Source: Macrocystis pyrifera
Taxonomy: Eukaryota; Sar; Phaeophyceae; Laminariales; Laminariaceae
Assembly (NCBI GenBank): GCA_031763025.1
Contig: JASSKH010000019.1
Location: 6,282,336-6,346,335 of the forward strand
DNA length: 64,000 bases
Direction: 5' to 3'
In this document: positions 21,400-31,504 of the stretch, in pieces
Layout of the letters: each line of letters begins with the position of its first letter
Numbering within the stretch: the first letter of the stretch is position 1
The notes under the pieces: generated by a model
Told to the model about the DNA's origin: nothing
Database searches by the model: none
The model's input: only the letters and a program-made list of their open reading frames with translations
Translations under genes and position numbers: made by a program

Positions 21400-23690
21400 A
21401 CCGATCTTAATTCTTGAAGCAAGGTAATTACAGGGGTTTCAACGCCCTTCAAGGCAGTATCACAACACATGTTGGCACGTCCCGTTCCACGAAGTACGTG
21501 GCGTCTCGGGTAGTATATGTACTGTAGAAAATCTGTTCAAAATCATTCGCTATTTCCACGGCGGCATGTGGGCTCGCATGCGTGTGGATGACGGCGAGCA
21601 CTCGGAATGGTTTAAAGTCACGTAGGGGCTGTGAGAAGGCTGCGTGCCATCACCGTTCTGTTCAACGTGTTCTTCGCTGCTACGTTGCACGTCGTACGGG
21701 TACGCTTCATCAATGACAAAGACATCGTCAGAGATTCGGTTCAACTCATGATGCTAGAGTAATCGGAACGGAGGAGCAGCAGCCGTTGGCATGCGTGCGA
21801 AGGGCTGTATGGGGCATTTTGTGCACCGATGACGCAAAAATTGTCGCAACGTTGGCTAAAGGGCTCGCAAAAATGATGGCAGTTATCGTGACTGTCAGGC
21901 CTCACGATATCGAAAAAGACGGAGACAATGCTTCTACGAGCACCAGGCCAGATAACCCTAGCTCCTCCGCCCGTCATGGAAGCAGCAGGTCAGAGGTTTA
22001 ACCAGACGGCCGAGTTCTTACACCTAGGTGGCAGTATTCACGAAAACGTTGACCTCTCGCTCAAAATATCCGACGGATCCGTCTAATGTTGGCATGCCGC
22101 AGACGGTGTGGCCCAGAGTTCTATGATTGGAAGACCGCCCCGCTTAGCGTGATGGTCCGAAAGCTGACGACCGAGGTGATCGAAACGCTGCTGTATGGGC
22201 GAAGTGGACCTTCACGGCGGAACACTTTGCCAAGCTTTGAACGACTCACCATCAAGTCAGCTTGCGAGTCATTGTCTCCCAGCGCCGACTTTGCGCTGAT
22301 CACGCCACCCTCTCTCACGCGAAGGTCCTCGAGGTGACACCTTGCGAGAGAATCAAACGACCATCCGTGAACGGCGGCTTTTTTTCGCCCGGGCCCTGTG
22401 ACGATGAAGCAAAGAGCGATTATCAAGTCGAGTAGTGCTGGAGACGATGGCTGACGGGGAAAACCTGAGGCCCGGAAAACAGTTCGAGACTTGTCATAAA
22501 TGCATAGTCAAAGAGCTTGGGGGGTTGCGAGCCACCGAAGGTTCAACGGAACTTTCCCCCTTGGCATTTGGAGTTGAGACCGCACTGTGTTCCACGGCGG
22601 GGAAGTAGTACCGGGGTTTTTTTTAAGCAGCCGAACCGTTCATGGTGGGGCAGCGCGAGGATGAGGCACAGCTGGGTAGACAGCGCCAGGAATCCGCCGT
22701 AGGTGGTACCCAATGGGAGGGGGTGAGGGGGGGCTTTAGAAAGAGTGGATGGAAACCCAATAAAGAGAATGCGGGGAGGGGGGGCAACAGGAGGACAAGA
22801 AGCAAACCCACCCGAAGGAAACCCAAGCGAGGGAATGCGCGGGCGGGAGGCAACAGCAGGAGTAGAAGGGAAACCGCGGTGAACGAAACTAGGAAGGAAA
22901 CGACGGAGTAGCAAGACACAAAGACGGCTAATAATAGTAACTAGAACAGGTCGATGCTTCTCGTGCCCTCAACTGATGCAGCTGGTTTTCCAAGGTCTTT
23001 TTCTTTTTGCGCTCGATTTTATTTTTGATAGTTCATCTTTCTTCGCTGTCCTTACGAAAGGAGCCGTGTGGCGGGGGTGGATGACGAGCCGCCTTTGTTT
23101 TGTGCCTGTTTTGTATTGTCTGACACATCCTCTCCGGGGGTGGGGCATGATTTACGAACACAGAACGGAGACGGTGGACAGAGTAGCAAGGTTTCAGACA
23201 CTTAGTACGCTACCTGGAGAGTGATTTTGAGCTTCGGTTTTCCTTTTATGACTCGCCTCGGTTTTAGCCTTGCTCTGAATGTGTAGTGGTGACGCATCTT
23301 ATCTCGACTTTTGTTCAGGTGTCTTGCCACATGACTTGGTGGGGGGCATGACAGATTGTGTTCTTCGTTTCGCCCTTCTCTTTGACCTGTTTCTTTGCTT
23401 TCTGTTTTCATTGCTTTATTTTCGTTTGCTTGTTCCCTTTTGTCATCACTCTTTCATGGCATGTGTATGTCGTGCCTGTCGTATCCTGTGTGATGACAAA
23501 GCATTGCGTTGTCTGCTGTGCTTACTGCATAGAAATGTAGTATCGCTGAGGTGTAGTTTTGTGACCACAGAACTTGAAACTTTCTAGGATTGAAGAATGG
23601 GCACGGACACTGGTTGTGCTGGATGTCGACGGGTAGAAATAACGGTTGTGCTGAATGTCGACGGGTAGAAATCACGGTTTAATGTGAACT
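21400..23690 (+). mobile_element. LINE retrotransposon L1, 5'-truncated, degenerate
   Basis: Carries the second half of a non-LTR reverse transcriptase and the full 3' UTR. Recognisable parts in order are: FHGGMWARMRVDDGEHSEW (near 21,556); a GCVPSP relative of the RT QGCxLSP motif; AVWGILCTDDAKIV, where CTDD stands for the catalytic YxDD (codons at 21,822-21,833); VIETLLYG; and the tryptic-rich C-terminal part. The RT frame is broken by stops and frameshifts, so it is inactive. The 3' UTR ends GTCGACGGGTAGAAATCACG, then TTTAATGTGAAC. It is the fullest copy in the window. Family placement rests on motif similarity to the I/Jockey-like LINE RTs common in brown-algal and oomycete genomes. Confidence 0.85.
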
Positions 23691-23888
23691 AAACAACATT
23701 TTTAGTATCCTTTGTTTTCCGGCTCGCTTAGAGCCACTCCGTCGATTCACCACCCGCAGTGGTTTTTGTGGTGTTTTTTCCCTCTGCATAATGTTGTCAA
23801 TACAGCCGGTCGCCCGGGTTGTTAGGCAGGTAGTCAACCAAAAATAGTGTGAACCAAGGTTGATGTCGGGGGTTGCGAGACTCCATAG

Positions 23889-24180
23889 GTATGTGTTTTC
23901 ACACCAAATCGTTTTCTCTACCCGTCGACATCCAGCACAACCAGTGTCCGTGACGATGCTTCAACCTTAGAGAGTTACGAGTTATGTGGCCACAAAACTA
24001 CGCCGCGCATATGCTTCATTGTTACGTAGTAAGCAGAGTAGACACTGCAATACTATGTCGTAATACTGTATATGACTGGCACGACATGCAAATGAAGATA
24101 GATGACGGAACAAAAGGCAAAAAAAGAAATCAAAGAGAAAAATAATTGTCGACGCGGTGCACAGATTTTTCCCTTGGTTC
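23889..24180 (-). mobile_element. LINE 3' end fragment, inverted
   Basis: A minus-strand 3' tail whose inverse contains GTCGACGGGTAGAGAAAACG, ACACTGGTTGTGCTGG and the GCACGACATGCAAATG relative. It lies back to back with the plus-strand fragment that follows, forming an imperfect inverted repeat around 24,190. Confidence 0.75.
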
Positions 24181-24189
24181 TTAGTCTTA

Positions 24190-24621
24190 CTCTGTTGACG
24201 ACTAGTGTTTTCTTCTTTTTCCTTTTTTTTTTGGAGCTCCTTCTTTTCAAGTGTCTGCCAGATCCCCTGCGGCGGGGGTACGATGGTTTGTTGATGTATA
24301 TACATATACCAGGTATGTATTTGTTTCTTTTTTCCTGTTTCTTTTTCTCTTTCGAATTGTCTTTGTTTTTTTGTTCTTTTTTCCCTTTGTTTCGTTTTAG
24401 TTTCTCTAGGTCATGTAATGTGTATGTCGCGCCTGTCGTACGCAGTATGATGACATGGCATTGCATGGCGTAGGTGGCAACGTAGTATCTCTGTGGCGTA
24501 GCTTTGTGACCACAGAACTTGAGTATCTCTCTAGGATTGAAGAATCGGCACGGACACTGGTTGTGCTGGATGGCGACGGGTAGAAAGAACGGTTTAATGC
24601 GAAGAAAACAACAACAACAGA
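24190..24621 (+). mobile_element. LINE 3' UTR fragment with CAA tail
   Basis: Starts around CAGATCCCCTGCGGCGGGGG, runs through the T-rich UTR, GCATTGCATGGCG, GAGTATCTCTCTAGGATTGA, GGCACGGACACTGGTTGTGC and GGCGACGGGTAGAAAG, and ends TTTAATGCGAAGAAAACAAC with further CAA units. Confidence 0.8.
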
Positions 24622-24639
24622 CGGTTTTGAAGTATACAT

Positions 24640-25100
24640 CATACTCACTCGAAGTATACTAGGCATATTGAGGGTATTTCATTACTACTGCGAGTAATGA
24701 GTCTCGCAGAAGTAGCAATACGAACACTACCAACGGACGAAATACTGCTACCGTAGACTACTACGTAGAATACTTGTAGTACCCGCGGTACAGAACCCCG
24801 AGACACTTGAAACACAAAAGGGGGTACCCACGCCAGCAGCAGTAGCGAACCCCGCATTAGTGCGAGCCCGAAGTATACGAAGTAGTACCGTCAGAACCTC
24901 AAAATATATTGCGAGTACTCGCAGTATTTCGAGTACAAAAACCCCGAAATACTGCGAGTGTACGAAGTACCTACGGTAATAGCAATATTTTCTTGAAAAT
25001 ACTTTGCTTTACTCCCAACTACTGGGAATAGCTGTGAAATGTTGAGGTGTGAACGCACGCCACACGTAAGCGCGCCCAAACCCTTTACCTTGGGTAAAAA
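24640..25100. repeat. CGAGTA/GAAGTATAC word cluster
   Basis: Short related words recur: CTCGAAGTATACTA, CCCGAAGTATACGA, TACTGCGAGTAATGAG, GCGAGTACTCGC (a perfect 12-bp palindrome near 24,912) and GAAATACTGCGAGTGTACGA. No regular period and no coding frame. Confidence 0.6.
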
Positions 25101-25109
25101 CACACAAGT

Positions 25110-25320
25110 AACTACAATATCATATTATACGTTCAGAAAAGCAAGGTGGATGAATGTGCTGGTCTGTACAAAAAAAGCCAGAAGTGGAAAATAATCACAC
25201 AACTTATTATATTAATATATCATACTACATATACGCTCAGAAAAGCAAGGCGTGGACGAATGTATTATTAATAATACTGCTGTTGTAGTCTTGGTACAAA
25301 AAAAGTAAAAAAAAAGTGAA
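25110..25320. repeat. Two-unit imperfect duplication
   Basis: Two units share TATACG(T/C)TCAGAAAAGCAAGG, GGA(T/C)GAATGT and GGT(C/A)TGTACAAAAAAAG-type blocks, about 100 bp apart and AT-rich in between. Confidence 0.75.
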
Positions 25321-25504
25321 TTTGAAAAAAAAGCGTGGAAGGTGCGAGTCGAGTCGCGGAAACAAATTCTGTCGCGCGCAGTATAAACGTCTATACGCTA
25401 GAACAGTGCACGAACAACAGGCACGTCGTGTTTTTTACGCAATCTAAAACACTTTGCACGATCTCCTACAGCAGTAGAGTAGCTTGTACAGGTACGACTG
25501 CATA

Positions 25505-25524
25505 TACAGCAGTATACTGCTGTA
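25505..25524. repeat. Perfect 20-bp palindrome
   Basis: TACAGCAGTATACTGCTGTA reads the same on both strands. Its half-site TACAGCAGTA recurs elsewhere in the window (see findings). Confidence 0.95.
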
Positions 25525-25529
25525 GAATG

Positions 25530-27077
25530 CCACGCGAGGAACGTACGTGTACTGAGCCCCTTTCAGCTGGCTCTAGGATCTATCGGTCAGCAATGTAGGA
25601 CACACAGCAGTGAGAACTACTGCTGTAAGTACGTTTTGTACGAACGCTGCTGTACGAATAAGTTGTTGTACAGCACGAACGATCTGTTTTTATTGTACTC
25701 GAGCGACGCATATATCGATCCGGGGATAATGGGTCACACACTGCGGAAGGTACGAGCATCGGCCAATGCCGATGGCAACAACAACGAACTACAGTAGTAC
25801 TGAGCTTACAGCGCGGATCTACTTCCACATGCGCATAGTACCCTGCCTGCTGCTGCTGTTGGCGCACTGTGCTGAGCACAGCTGGAGCAGTGGCAATGAT
25901 GGATCACACACAGCAATAAGCAGAAGAAGAGGATTCTGAAGCAGAGAGAGAGGTGTGTGATGCTGGTTGGTGTGTTTGTGGCGTGGTCAAGTGATCGATC
26001 GAATAAACCAACTGTGATAGCCGCAGTACGATCATCCAAACGCGCAAGGTGTGCCCACTGCTGCTGCTGCTGGGCAGCAGGGCAGCAGGGTTGTGGTGCT
26101 GTAGGAAGCTGGAGGTAAGCACGCTCTGATCAGGCTATTGTTCTCTAGGCGGTGGTCCGTGCTCCGTGCAACACAAAAAATATGTACGGGGATATATTAT
26201 ATACGTCCATCCTGGGTATACAGCACGGATCAAAAATGCGGACTGCAGGCTCCGACAAACGCAACCAACCACAGTAACACTGCGCATAAGGGTGTGTCGC
26301 GCACCGGGTGGGCGGGGGGGGCGGCAGCGTTGGAGCGTGGGGATCTGTGCGTGTTGTCTGCTGTGTACCTGGCATATGTCTGAGCTGTGTGCTCAGAGCT
26401 CGTGAGAGCTTAGGGGAGAAAACAGACAGCATGACACGTATGTACCGATACGTACGTACAAAGTAAGGCCTCTTACTGAAACCAGGGAAATCGTCTTATC
26501 CACTCCCGCCGGAAAAAAAAAACTTTGAGCGCCCGCCACGCGCTTCAGAGTGCACGGATGGCGCCGAGACCTAGATCAATGTGTCCGGCAGGGCTTCCCG
26601 TGCCCGTGTAATTAAGTGTTTTGCCTAAAAGTGCTCGTGCGAAGAGAAAAGTTGGCAAAAGTACGAAAATTTGACCAATATACGTATACATATAGAATTG
26701 CTGCGCACCACGCATAATATGCCAACACTGGAAAAAGCATCATGAGTTTCCCCTGCTTCCCCTGCATAATGCATAGATCAGAAAGCTCCATTATTATATG
26801 TATTTGAATAACCCAACAAAAACCTGCTGTTGAACCAAAACTCCAATTATAATTTTAGTTCATAGCCGTCGCGTAGTAAATAATATGAGAATCTACCCAA
26901 CTATTATTAAGTATATATTTTACATTAACTTTTACATCAACTGATCAAATTATTTAGCGACGGAGGAAAATGATGATTGAGTGAGCGAAACTCCTGACCT
27001 AATTCAACAGCTTCACGAACAACAACGCGTTGATCTTCATCATAACGCGATTCAAAATGCCCACTTTTGGGGGCAAT
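25530..27077. other. Unannotated stretch
   Basis: No supported gene. GCTGCTGCTGCTGGGCAGCA-type microsatellite near 26,060-26,090. The section 26,690-26,960 is AT-rich. Opposed open frames at 25,580-26,430 show no motif. Confidence 0.35.
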
Positions 27078-27269
27078 TCTCATGCAGTCGGAAACGAAGA
27101 TTGAAAAAGACGGTTTCCGATCGGGTATTTTCCCGACTGGATTGTGAAAGTTCCCGTTCTTATCGTCCGTCTGATCGAATATAAAGTTTTTTGTGTTTTT
27201 ATGGAGACGTTTGAAGTAAAGAAATGACTTTTAATAGATTGACTTTAATATTAATGGCTCCAATATTAA

Positions 27270-27330
27270 AGGAGTAGGTTTTGTAATGTAGGAGGTAGGA
27301 TGTTTAGGGGTGTTTTTGATATAATAATTC
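27270..27330. mobile_element. Left-end fragment of MITE-3
   Basis: GGATGTTTAGGGGTGTTTTT with a preceding GAGTAGGTT matches the left end of the element at 29,691 (GGATCTTTAGGGGTGTTTTT and GAGTAGGTT). The rest of the element is missing. Confidence 0.5.
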
Positions 27331-27749
27331 GAAAAAAAGGTACATGCAGGCGGAAGTCGGTTCGAACCTGCTTCGCCGTGATGCTCGTGGGGTCAGAGAG
27401 ATCTTCATCTTCCAGCAGCTGCGCCCAACCACACACACATACATGCTGATGTCTCGCTTCTTCCTCGTGCAGCGTGTGAGCTTCACACGCCGGGCGTTCT
27501 CCCCCATCTCGTCCTCGAGACCATCGCGGCACTGGATTTTTCGAGAGTCGCCAAAGCTATTACAGCCAGCGCAGCAGTTGGCAAAAGGTCGTCGATACCG
27601 CGCACTGCGGCCATCGGGTAGGTGCTGTCACGTGCTGCTGGCGGGCGTAGATTAGGATGTATCACGCTGACTCGCGCCGAGTAGCAGCAGAAATGACAGC
27701 AGCCAAGCCAGCGTCGCCGATGTTGTGGTGTGGGGTCGTGTTGTGTGTA

Positions 27750-28501
27750 AGGGCCGTTCCCAACGAACCGAAAAAAAATCACGATTCGTGATTTTCAGGC
27801 ATGCCAAAAGATCACGATCCGTGACGTTTCATTCTACGAAAAAAGCCGCAAACGTCGCTTTTCGTGATATTTTCAAGTAGTTGGAGTTCTGATATTTCAA
27901 ACCCAACCTTTTTTGGGGGTGTGGAGCAAACTCTCGAGAGTGGGGCACGGCCAGGCCGGGCTGGGCCGTCCGCACCTGGCCCAGCCCGTGACATATTCGA
28001 ATCGCGGGCCGAAGCCTGACCCAGCCTGCGAGATTCCAACTTCACCGGCCGTCGGCCAAGCTCGTTTCGCGAGATTCCATCTCGCAGGCCGTCTGCCCGG
28101 CCTGGCCTGTGACATCCCCAGGTCATTTTCGCGTTTATCTTCCAGCAGTGGCTCCTCCTCCTGGAAATTTCCAGGCCACAACCTCTTCGTTAGCCCGCGC
28201 CCAGCGGTGTCTTTGGGTAGCCGCCCGTTGTCCACAAGCGGCGTACGAAGCAGAGTCTGCCATGCCCCTATGCCGACCATCGGATACCGTTGGTGCACGT
28301 GGGTTGCGTAGTGCCTTGATCAGGCGTATTTTGAGACACGACTACTGTCACGAATCGTGATTTTGTTTGTTTTAGGGAAAAGCTAAAAAAATTGGCGTCC
28401 TGAATCGTGATTTTATTTGTCGTGATTCACCACAAAAAAATCACGATTCACGACAAAAATCTCACGAATCGTGACTTTTTTCGTTCGTTAGGAGTGGCCC
28501 T
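27750..28501. mobile_element. TIR element MITE-2 with CACGATTCGTG subterminal repeats
   Basis: Terminal inverted repeats of about 40 bp: left AGGGCCGTTCCCAACGAACC and so on, right inverse AGGGCCACTCCTAACGAACG, both leading into A-runs and TCACGATTCGTGA. The subterminal word recurs on both sides as AATCACGATTCGTGATT (a perfect 17-bp palindrome), TCACGAATCGTGA and variants. The centre is GC-rich (GGCCAGGCCGGGCTGGGCC). No transposase. GTCGTGTTG occurs at 27,735-27,743 and 28,504-28,512, close to but not flush with the ends, so a 9-bp MULE-type target duplication is only possible. Confidence 0.85.
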
Positions 28502-28762
28502 ATGTCGTGTTGTTGTGCGGGGGTGTGTGATGCTCGTACAAGTATGCGGCGGGACTTTCTTATATTTCCGATGCGATGCATGAATCCGACTGGCGAGTTG
28601 GATCGAAAATCTCATTTTTAACAACTGTCTGGTCCGGTTGGAAATCACAATCGAAAAATCTTGGATTGGAAAGGCTCTTTTCCAACTGAATAAAAATACC
28701 AATTTTCGTCTCCGATCCGGCTTTTTCAACTCATGTCTCCGATTGCATAAGAACTGACCTTA

Positions 28763-29576
28763 GACCAACTATTATGGGAAATTTTTGAGACGTTATTTCT
28801 GGAGATTATTTTTCTAGTTCTGAGGCTCCAAAAATATGTGGATGAGAAATGAGAACCATCTATTATGACTTCTGATCGTCAAAACTGGTTTTATATACAG
28901 TACCAGGTAGTATTGATTGGTTGGTTTCGTGACGAGGCGTCCGGGAGCTGTTCTTTTTTTACATGGCTGTGGCCCGCGACATTTTCATCCAAGTTGTTTC
29001 TCAGTTGTCTCGGCGCGGCTTCGCTCGTCGCGAACGTTTCATAGCGGGCAAGTCGTCCTCCTCGTCGTCATCGAGGTCCGCGATTGCAGCGGCTGCCGCG
29101 AGGGTTGTTTCACAGTACTAGAGGATCATCGCCGGCCATGTCGAATCGGCATCGCTGCTGCTGCTCCTCCTGCTGCTGCTGCTCTGCTGCTGCTGCTAGC
29201 TAGTAACTGCTGCTGACGCTGCCGCTGCTATCGCTTCTAGGTGATGGAGAGGCCATCTCCCACACGAGCACCGTAGGCCGTACGTACAGCTAGCCGTTGA
29301 TGTGAGTGGAAGGTGTATGTACTGCTGTGGTGGGCAGGTGGGCAGCAGCAGGCAGAGCACCCAAAATCCAAATTTCTCAGTTCCTAGAGATACGCGACAC
29401 CGCTCAGAACTGGGCTCAGTTCTGAGAGGATTCGCTGATTTCTGCCCCCTCCAGGAACTGAGACCAAAAATATCGATGTTTTTCTGACCCATAATAGATG
29501 GTTCTTATTTCTGAGCGTCGGAGATCGCTAAAATATCCAGAAATAACGTCTCAAAAATTTCCCATAATAGTTGGTC
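28763..29576. mobile_element. PIF/Harbinger-like non-autonomous transposon
   Basis: The two ends are inverted and identical for 41 bp (starting GACCAACTATTATGGGAAAT). Similarity continues in blocks to GAACCATCTATTATG, about 110 bp in. TTA flanks both ends (28,760-28,762 and 29,577-29,579), the 3-bp TWA target duplication used by PIF/Harbinger elements. The 814-bp body holds a CTG microsatellite (29,155-29,205) and no transposase. The identical arms suggest a fairly young insertion. Confidence 0.88.
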
Positions 29577-29690
29577 TTACAGGGAAGTCTTATTTTTCTG
29601 AACGGGTGGCCTTCAAAACCATAATACTGGTGTTTTTCGTTTTCATTTTTTTTCACATGCATTCATACTTCATATTTGAGTAGGTTAAGC

Positions 29691-29981
29691 AACCTGGGAA
29701 AAAGGATCTTTAGGGGTGTTTTTGACTTGAAAATTGCGTAGCGCAGTCTGCACTTCGCATTCGTTGTCTGCAATTGAGAAATTTCCTGGTTCGATGCAAA
29801 CGCGGCGCAACCGCGTTTATGGCCATTTCTTGCCCGTTTTGGCTGCGGTTTGGGGTCAGCGTTAGGGTTAGTGTCAGGGTTAGAGTCAGGGGTTGGGTTG
29901 GGTCTCCGCCCGTACCTTGATCCCAACAGGAACCAAAATACCTGAACAGCCTACCAACCTAAAGATCCCTTCTCCCAGATT
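29691..29981. mobile_element. MITE-3, telomere-word-bearing TIR element
   Basis: Inverted ends AACCTGGGAAAAAGGATCTT / AATCTGGGAGAAGGGATCTT, each followed by TAGG. The centre has GCGTTAGGGTTAGTGTCAGG and GGGTTGGGTTGGG, close to TTAGGG telomere units. The minus strand has an open frame with RARNGHKRGC and FASNQEIS, similar to the copy at 4,650-4,906. At 291 bp it is non-autonomous. The target duplication is unclear. Confidence 0.7.
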
Positions 29982-30617
29982 GCTAGGGGACCTCTCATAT
30001 TTTCACGCGCAACACCTGCTGCAGCCGCAAGCTCGCCACCACACACAAACAGCAAGGAGACCACTCAACTCACGGCCTCACCAGTACACACGGCCACACC
30101 AGTACTGGTCTGGCCCAAAACGATAGATGTCAGGAGACATGTCATCAAACGTGACGCCAAACGTGCGCTGTCGAGGATGTAGGGCGGAGTGCTCCATACT
30201 AAAACCTAGTAGTTTGGTGTCGGGGGGTGAAAGTGCTGTCTCCTAACGTCTTTGGTGTGACCGGGGCGGACCCCATGGATGCCTATCTCACGGGCGGGGT
30301 CGATCGTCCAGCAGCGGCACTTGAATCACCACGACCGCCGCCACCACCTCCACCTCCACAACCACCAGTAACAAAGCGCAAGCACAACCATCAGAACAGC
30401 CACCATCAGCTGGCACCGCAACGACAACAATGCTTCGGGCAGGGATGGGAAGAAATCAAAAGACGTCGCCCGTGTAGTGTCAACACTGTCGGAGTTTTAT
30501 CCGCCGGTTGAGAAGAAAAACGTCTGCGTCGGGACGGCTCCCTTTTCGAAACCAGCAGTGCGGAGAATTCTTCGCAAATAACCGCGCCGACCTTGCAGTG
30601 GTGCAAATACAAATATA
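29982..30617. other. Unannotated stretch with CCA microsatellite
   Basis: No supported gene. A CCACC/CCTCCA run lies at about 30,330-30,368. Frames across it encode proline-rich low complexity. Confidence 0.35.
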
Positions 30618-30830
30618 TATTTACCGTCCCGTTCCGACGAGGCAAAAATATTTAGCGTCCCGTCCAGCCGGGCCGAAAAATAATTACCGTCCCGTCCCGT
30701 CGTGACAATCTGCCCGGTTGCGTGTTACCGTCCGGCCCCGTCGAGAAATTATGCACCCGCTGTCCCGTCCCGCCAGCATTTCGTGTCCTCATTCAACCGT
30801 CCCGACCCGTGTTTTATTTTTTCGCGTCAA
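30618..30830. repeat. Degenerate CCGTCCCGTCCCG minisatellite
   Basis: Four to five units of roughly 32-55 bp, each beginning TACCGTCC(C/G)G and alternating with short AT-rich spacers such as AAAAATATTT and AAAAATAATT. Confidence 0.75.
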
Positions 30831-30884
30831 GCAAGTCAAATCACGATTCTCAGCAAAGTGATAAGCTGTTGCAAGCTGGGTAAT

Positions 30885-30975
30885 TGATCGATATTTTACC
30901 CCTTTAGCTAAGTAGGTAACACCTTCACCTTTGACGTCGTCCAGGTTCCGGGTTCGAACCTCACTTCCAACGTTT
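30885..30975 (+). mobile_element. tRNA-like repeat unit 1 (SINE-2 head or tRNA pseudogene)
   Basis: TAGCTAAGTAGG (30,905-30,916) is a perfect Pol III A box and GGTTCGAACC (30,951-30,960) a good B box. Spacing is close to that of tRNA genes. It is preceded by CGATATTTTACCCCT, which recurs before the second unit. No clean acceptor stem can be drawn, so it is not called as a functional tRNA. Confidence 0.55.
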
Positions 30976-31149
30976 CTTTTTCAGAAACGCTTGCGCGTGC
31001 CTTGAAAACACACACACACATCTCCCTAGTTCCCCAGGAAATGAAACGAAGCAGGTAGGTCAGCGTACAGACGTGTACGGTTCTGACGCCCCAAAGATAC
31101 CACCGTTCAGAGGGGGGGAGATTGTAAGGATTACCCTGGGCTGAATAAT

Positions 31150-31270
31150 CGTTCGATATTTTACCCCTATAATAGCTCAGTAGGTAACACTTCCACATTT
31201 GGTGTCGTCGGCAGGACTACATCTCTGCTCGTGGTCATCGCCTCGACCTGTTGTTCGAGCCTTTTCCTCC
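31150..31270 (+). mobile_element. tRNA-like repeat unit 2 (SINE-2 head)
   Basis: CGATATTTTACCCCT is followed by the A box TAGCTCAGTAGG (31,173-31,184), the shared TTCCACATTTGGTGTCGTC block and a late B-box-like TGTTCGAGCC (31,252-31,261). The A-to-B distance is about 30 bp longer than in unit 1. With unit 1 it forms a direct repeat about 265 bp apart. Confidence 0.5.
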
Positions 31271-31504
31271 CTTTAGGTGTGAGCCTCCTTTATTTTGTTT
31301 TGGCATGGGTCGAGTCACTATTTTAGAGTACTTTGTCTTTCTTTCTTATTTTCTTGTTTGTCTTTTTGTCTATCAGTGTTCGCGTTTTCCTTGGGTAGCA
31401 CTGAAACATAACGCAACGCGCGCGCCATGCGCCCTCCTGTAGAAACGACCGCCGTAGCGCGCGCGCCTGTCAAATAACTTTCGTTTTCGCGACTATGCGT
31501 TCCC

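Noticed and set aside
22640-22915. Arginine/glycine-rich protein on the plus strand
   Set aside because: The frame is purine-rich LINE sequence shared with copies L2 and L3 in other frames, so it is not a separate gene.
27358-27368. Pol III B box GGTTCGAACC
   Set aside because: No A box at the proper distance upstream and no tRNA-like fold.
27735-28512. Firm 9-bp target duplication (GTCGTGTTG) for MITE-2
   Set aside because: The two copies lie 6 and 2 bp outside the inverted ends, so the fit is not flush. Kept only as a possibility.
29155-29205. Poly-leucine or poly-alanine coding exon
   Set aside because: Simple CTG microsatellite inside a transposon.
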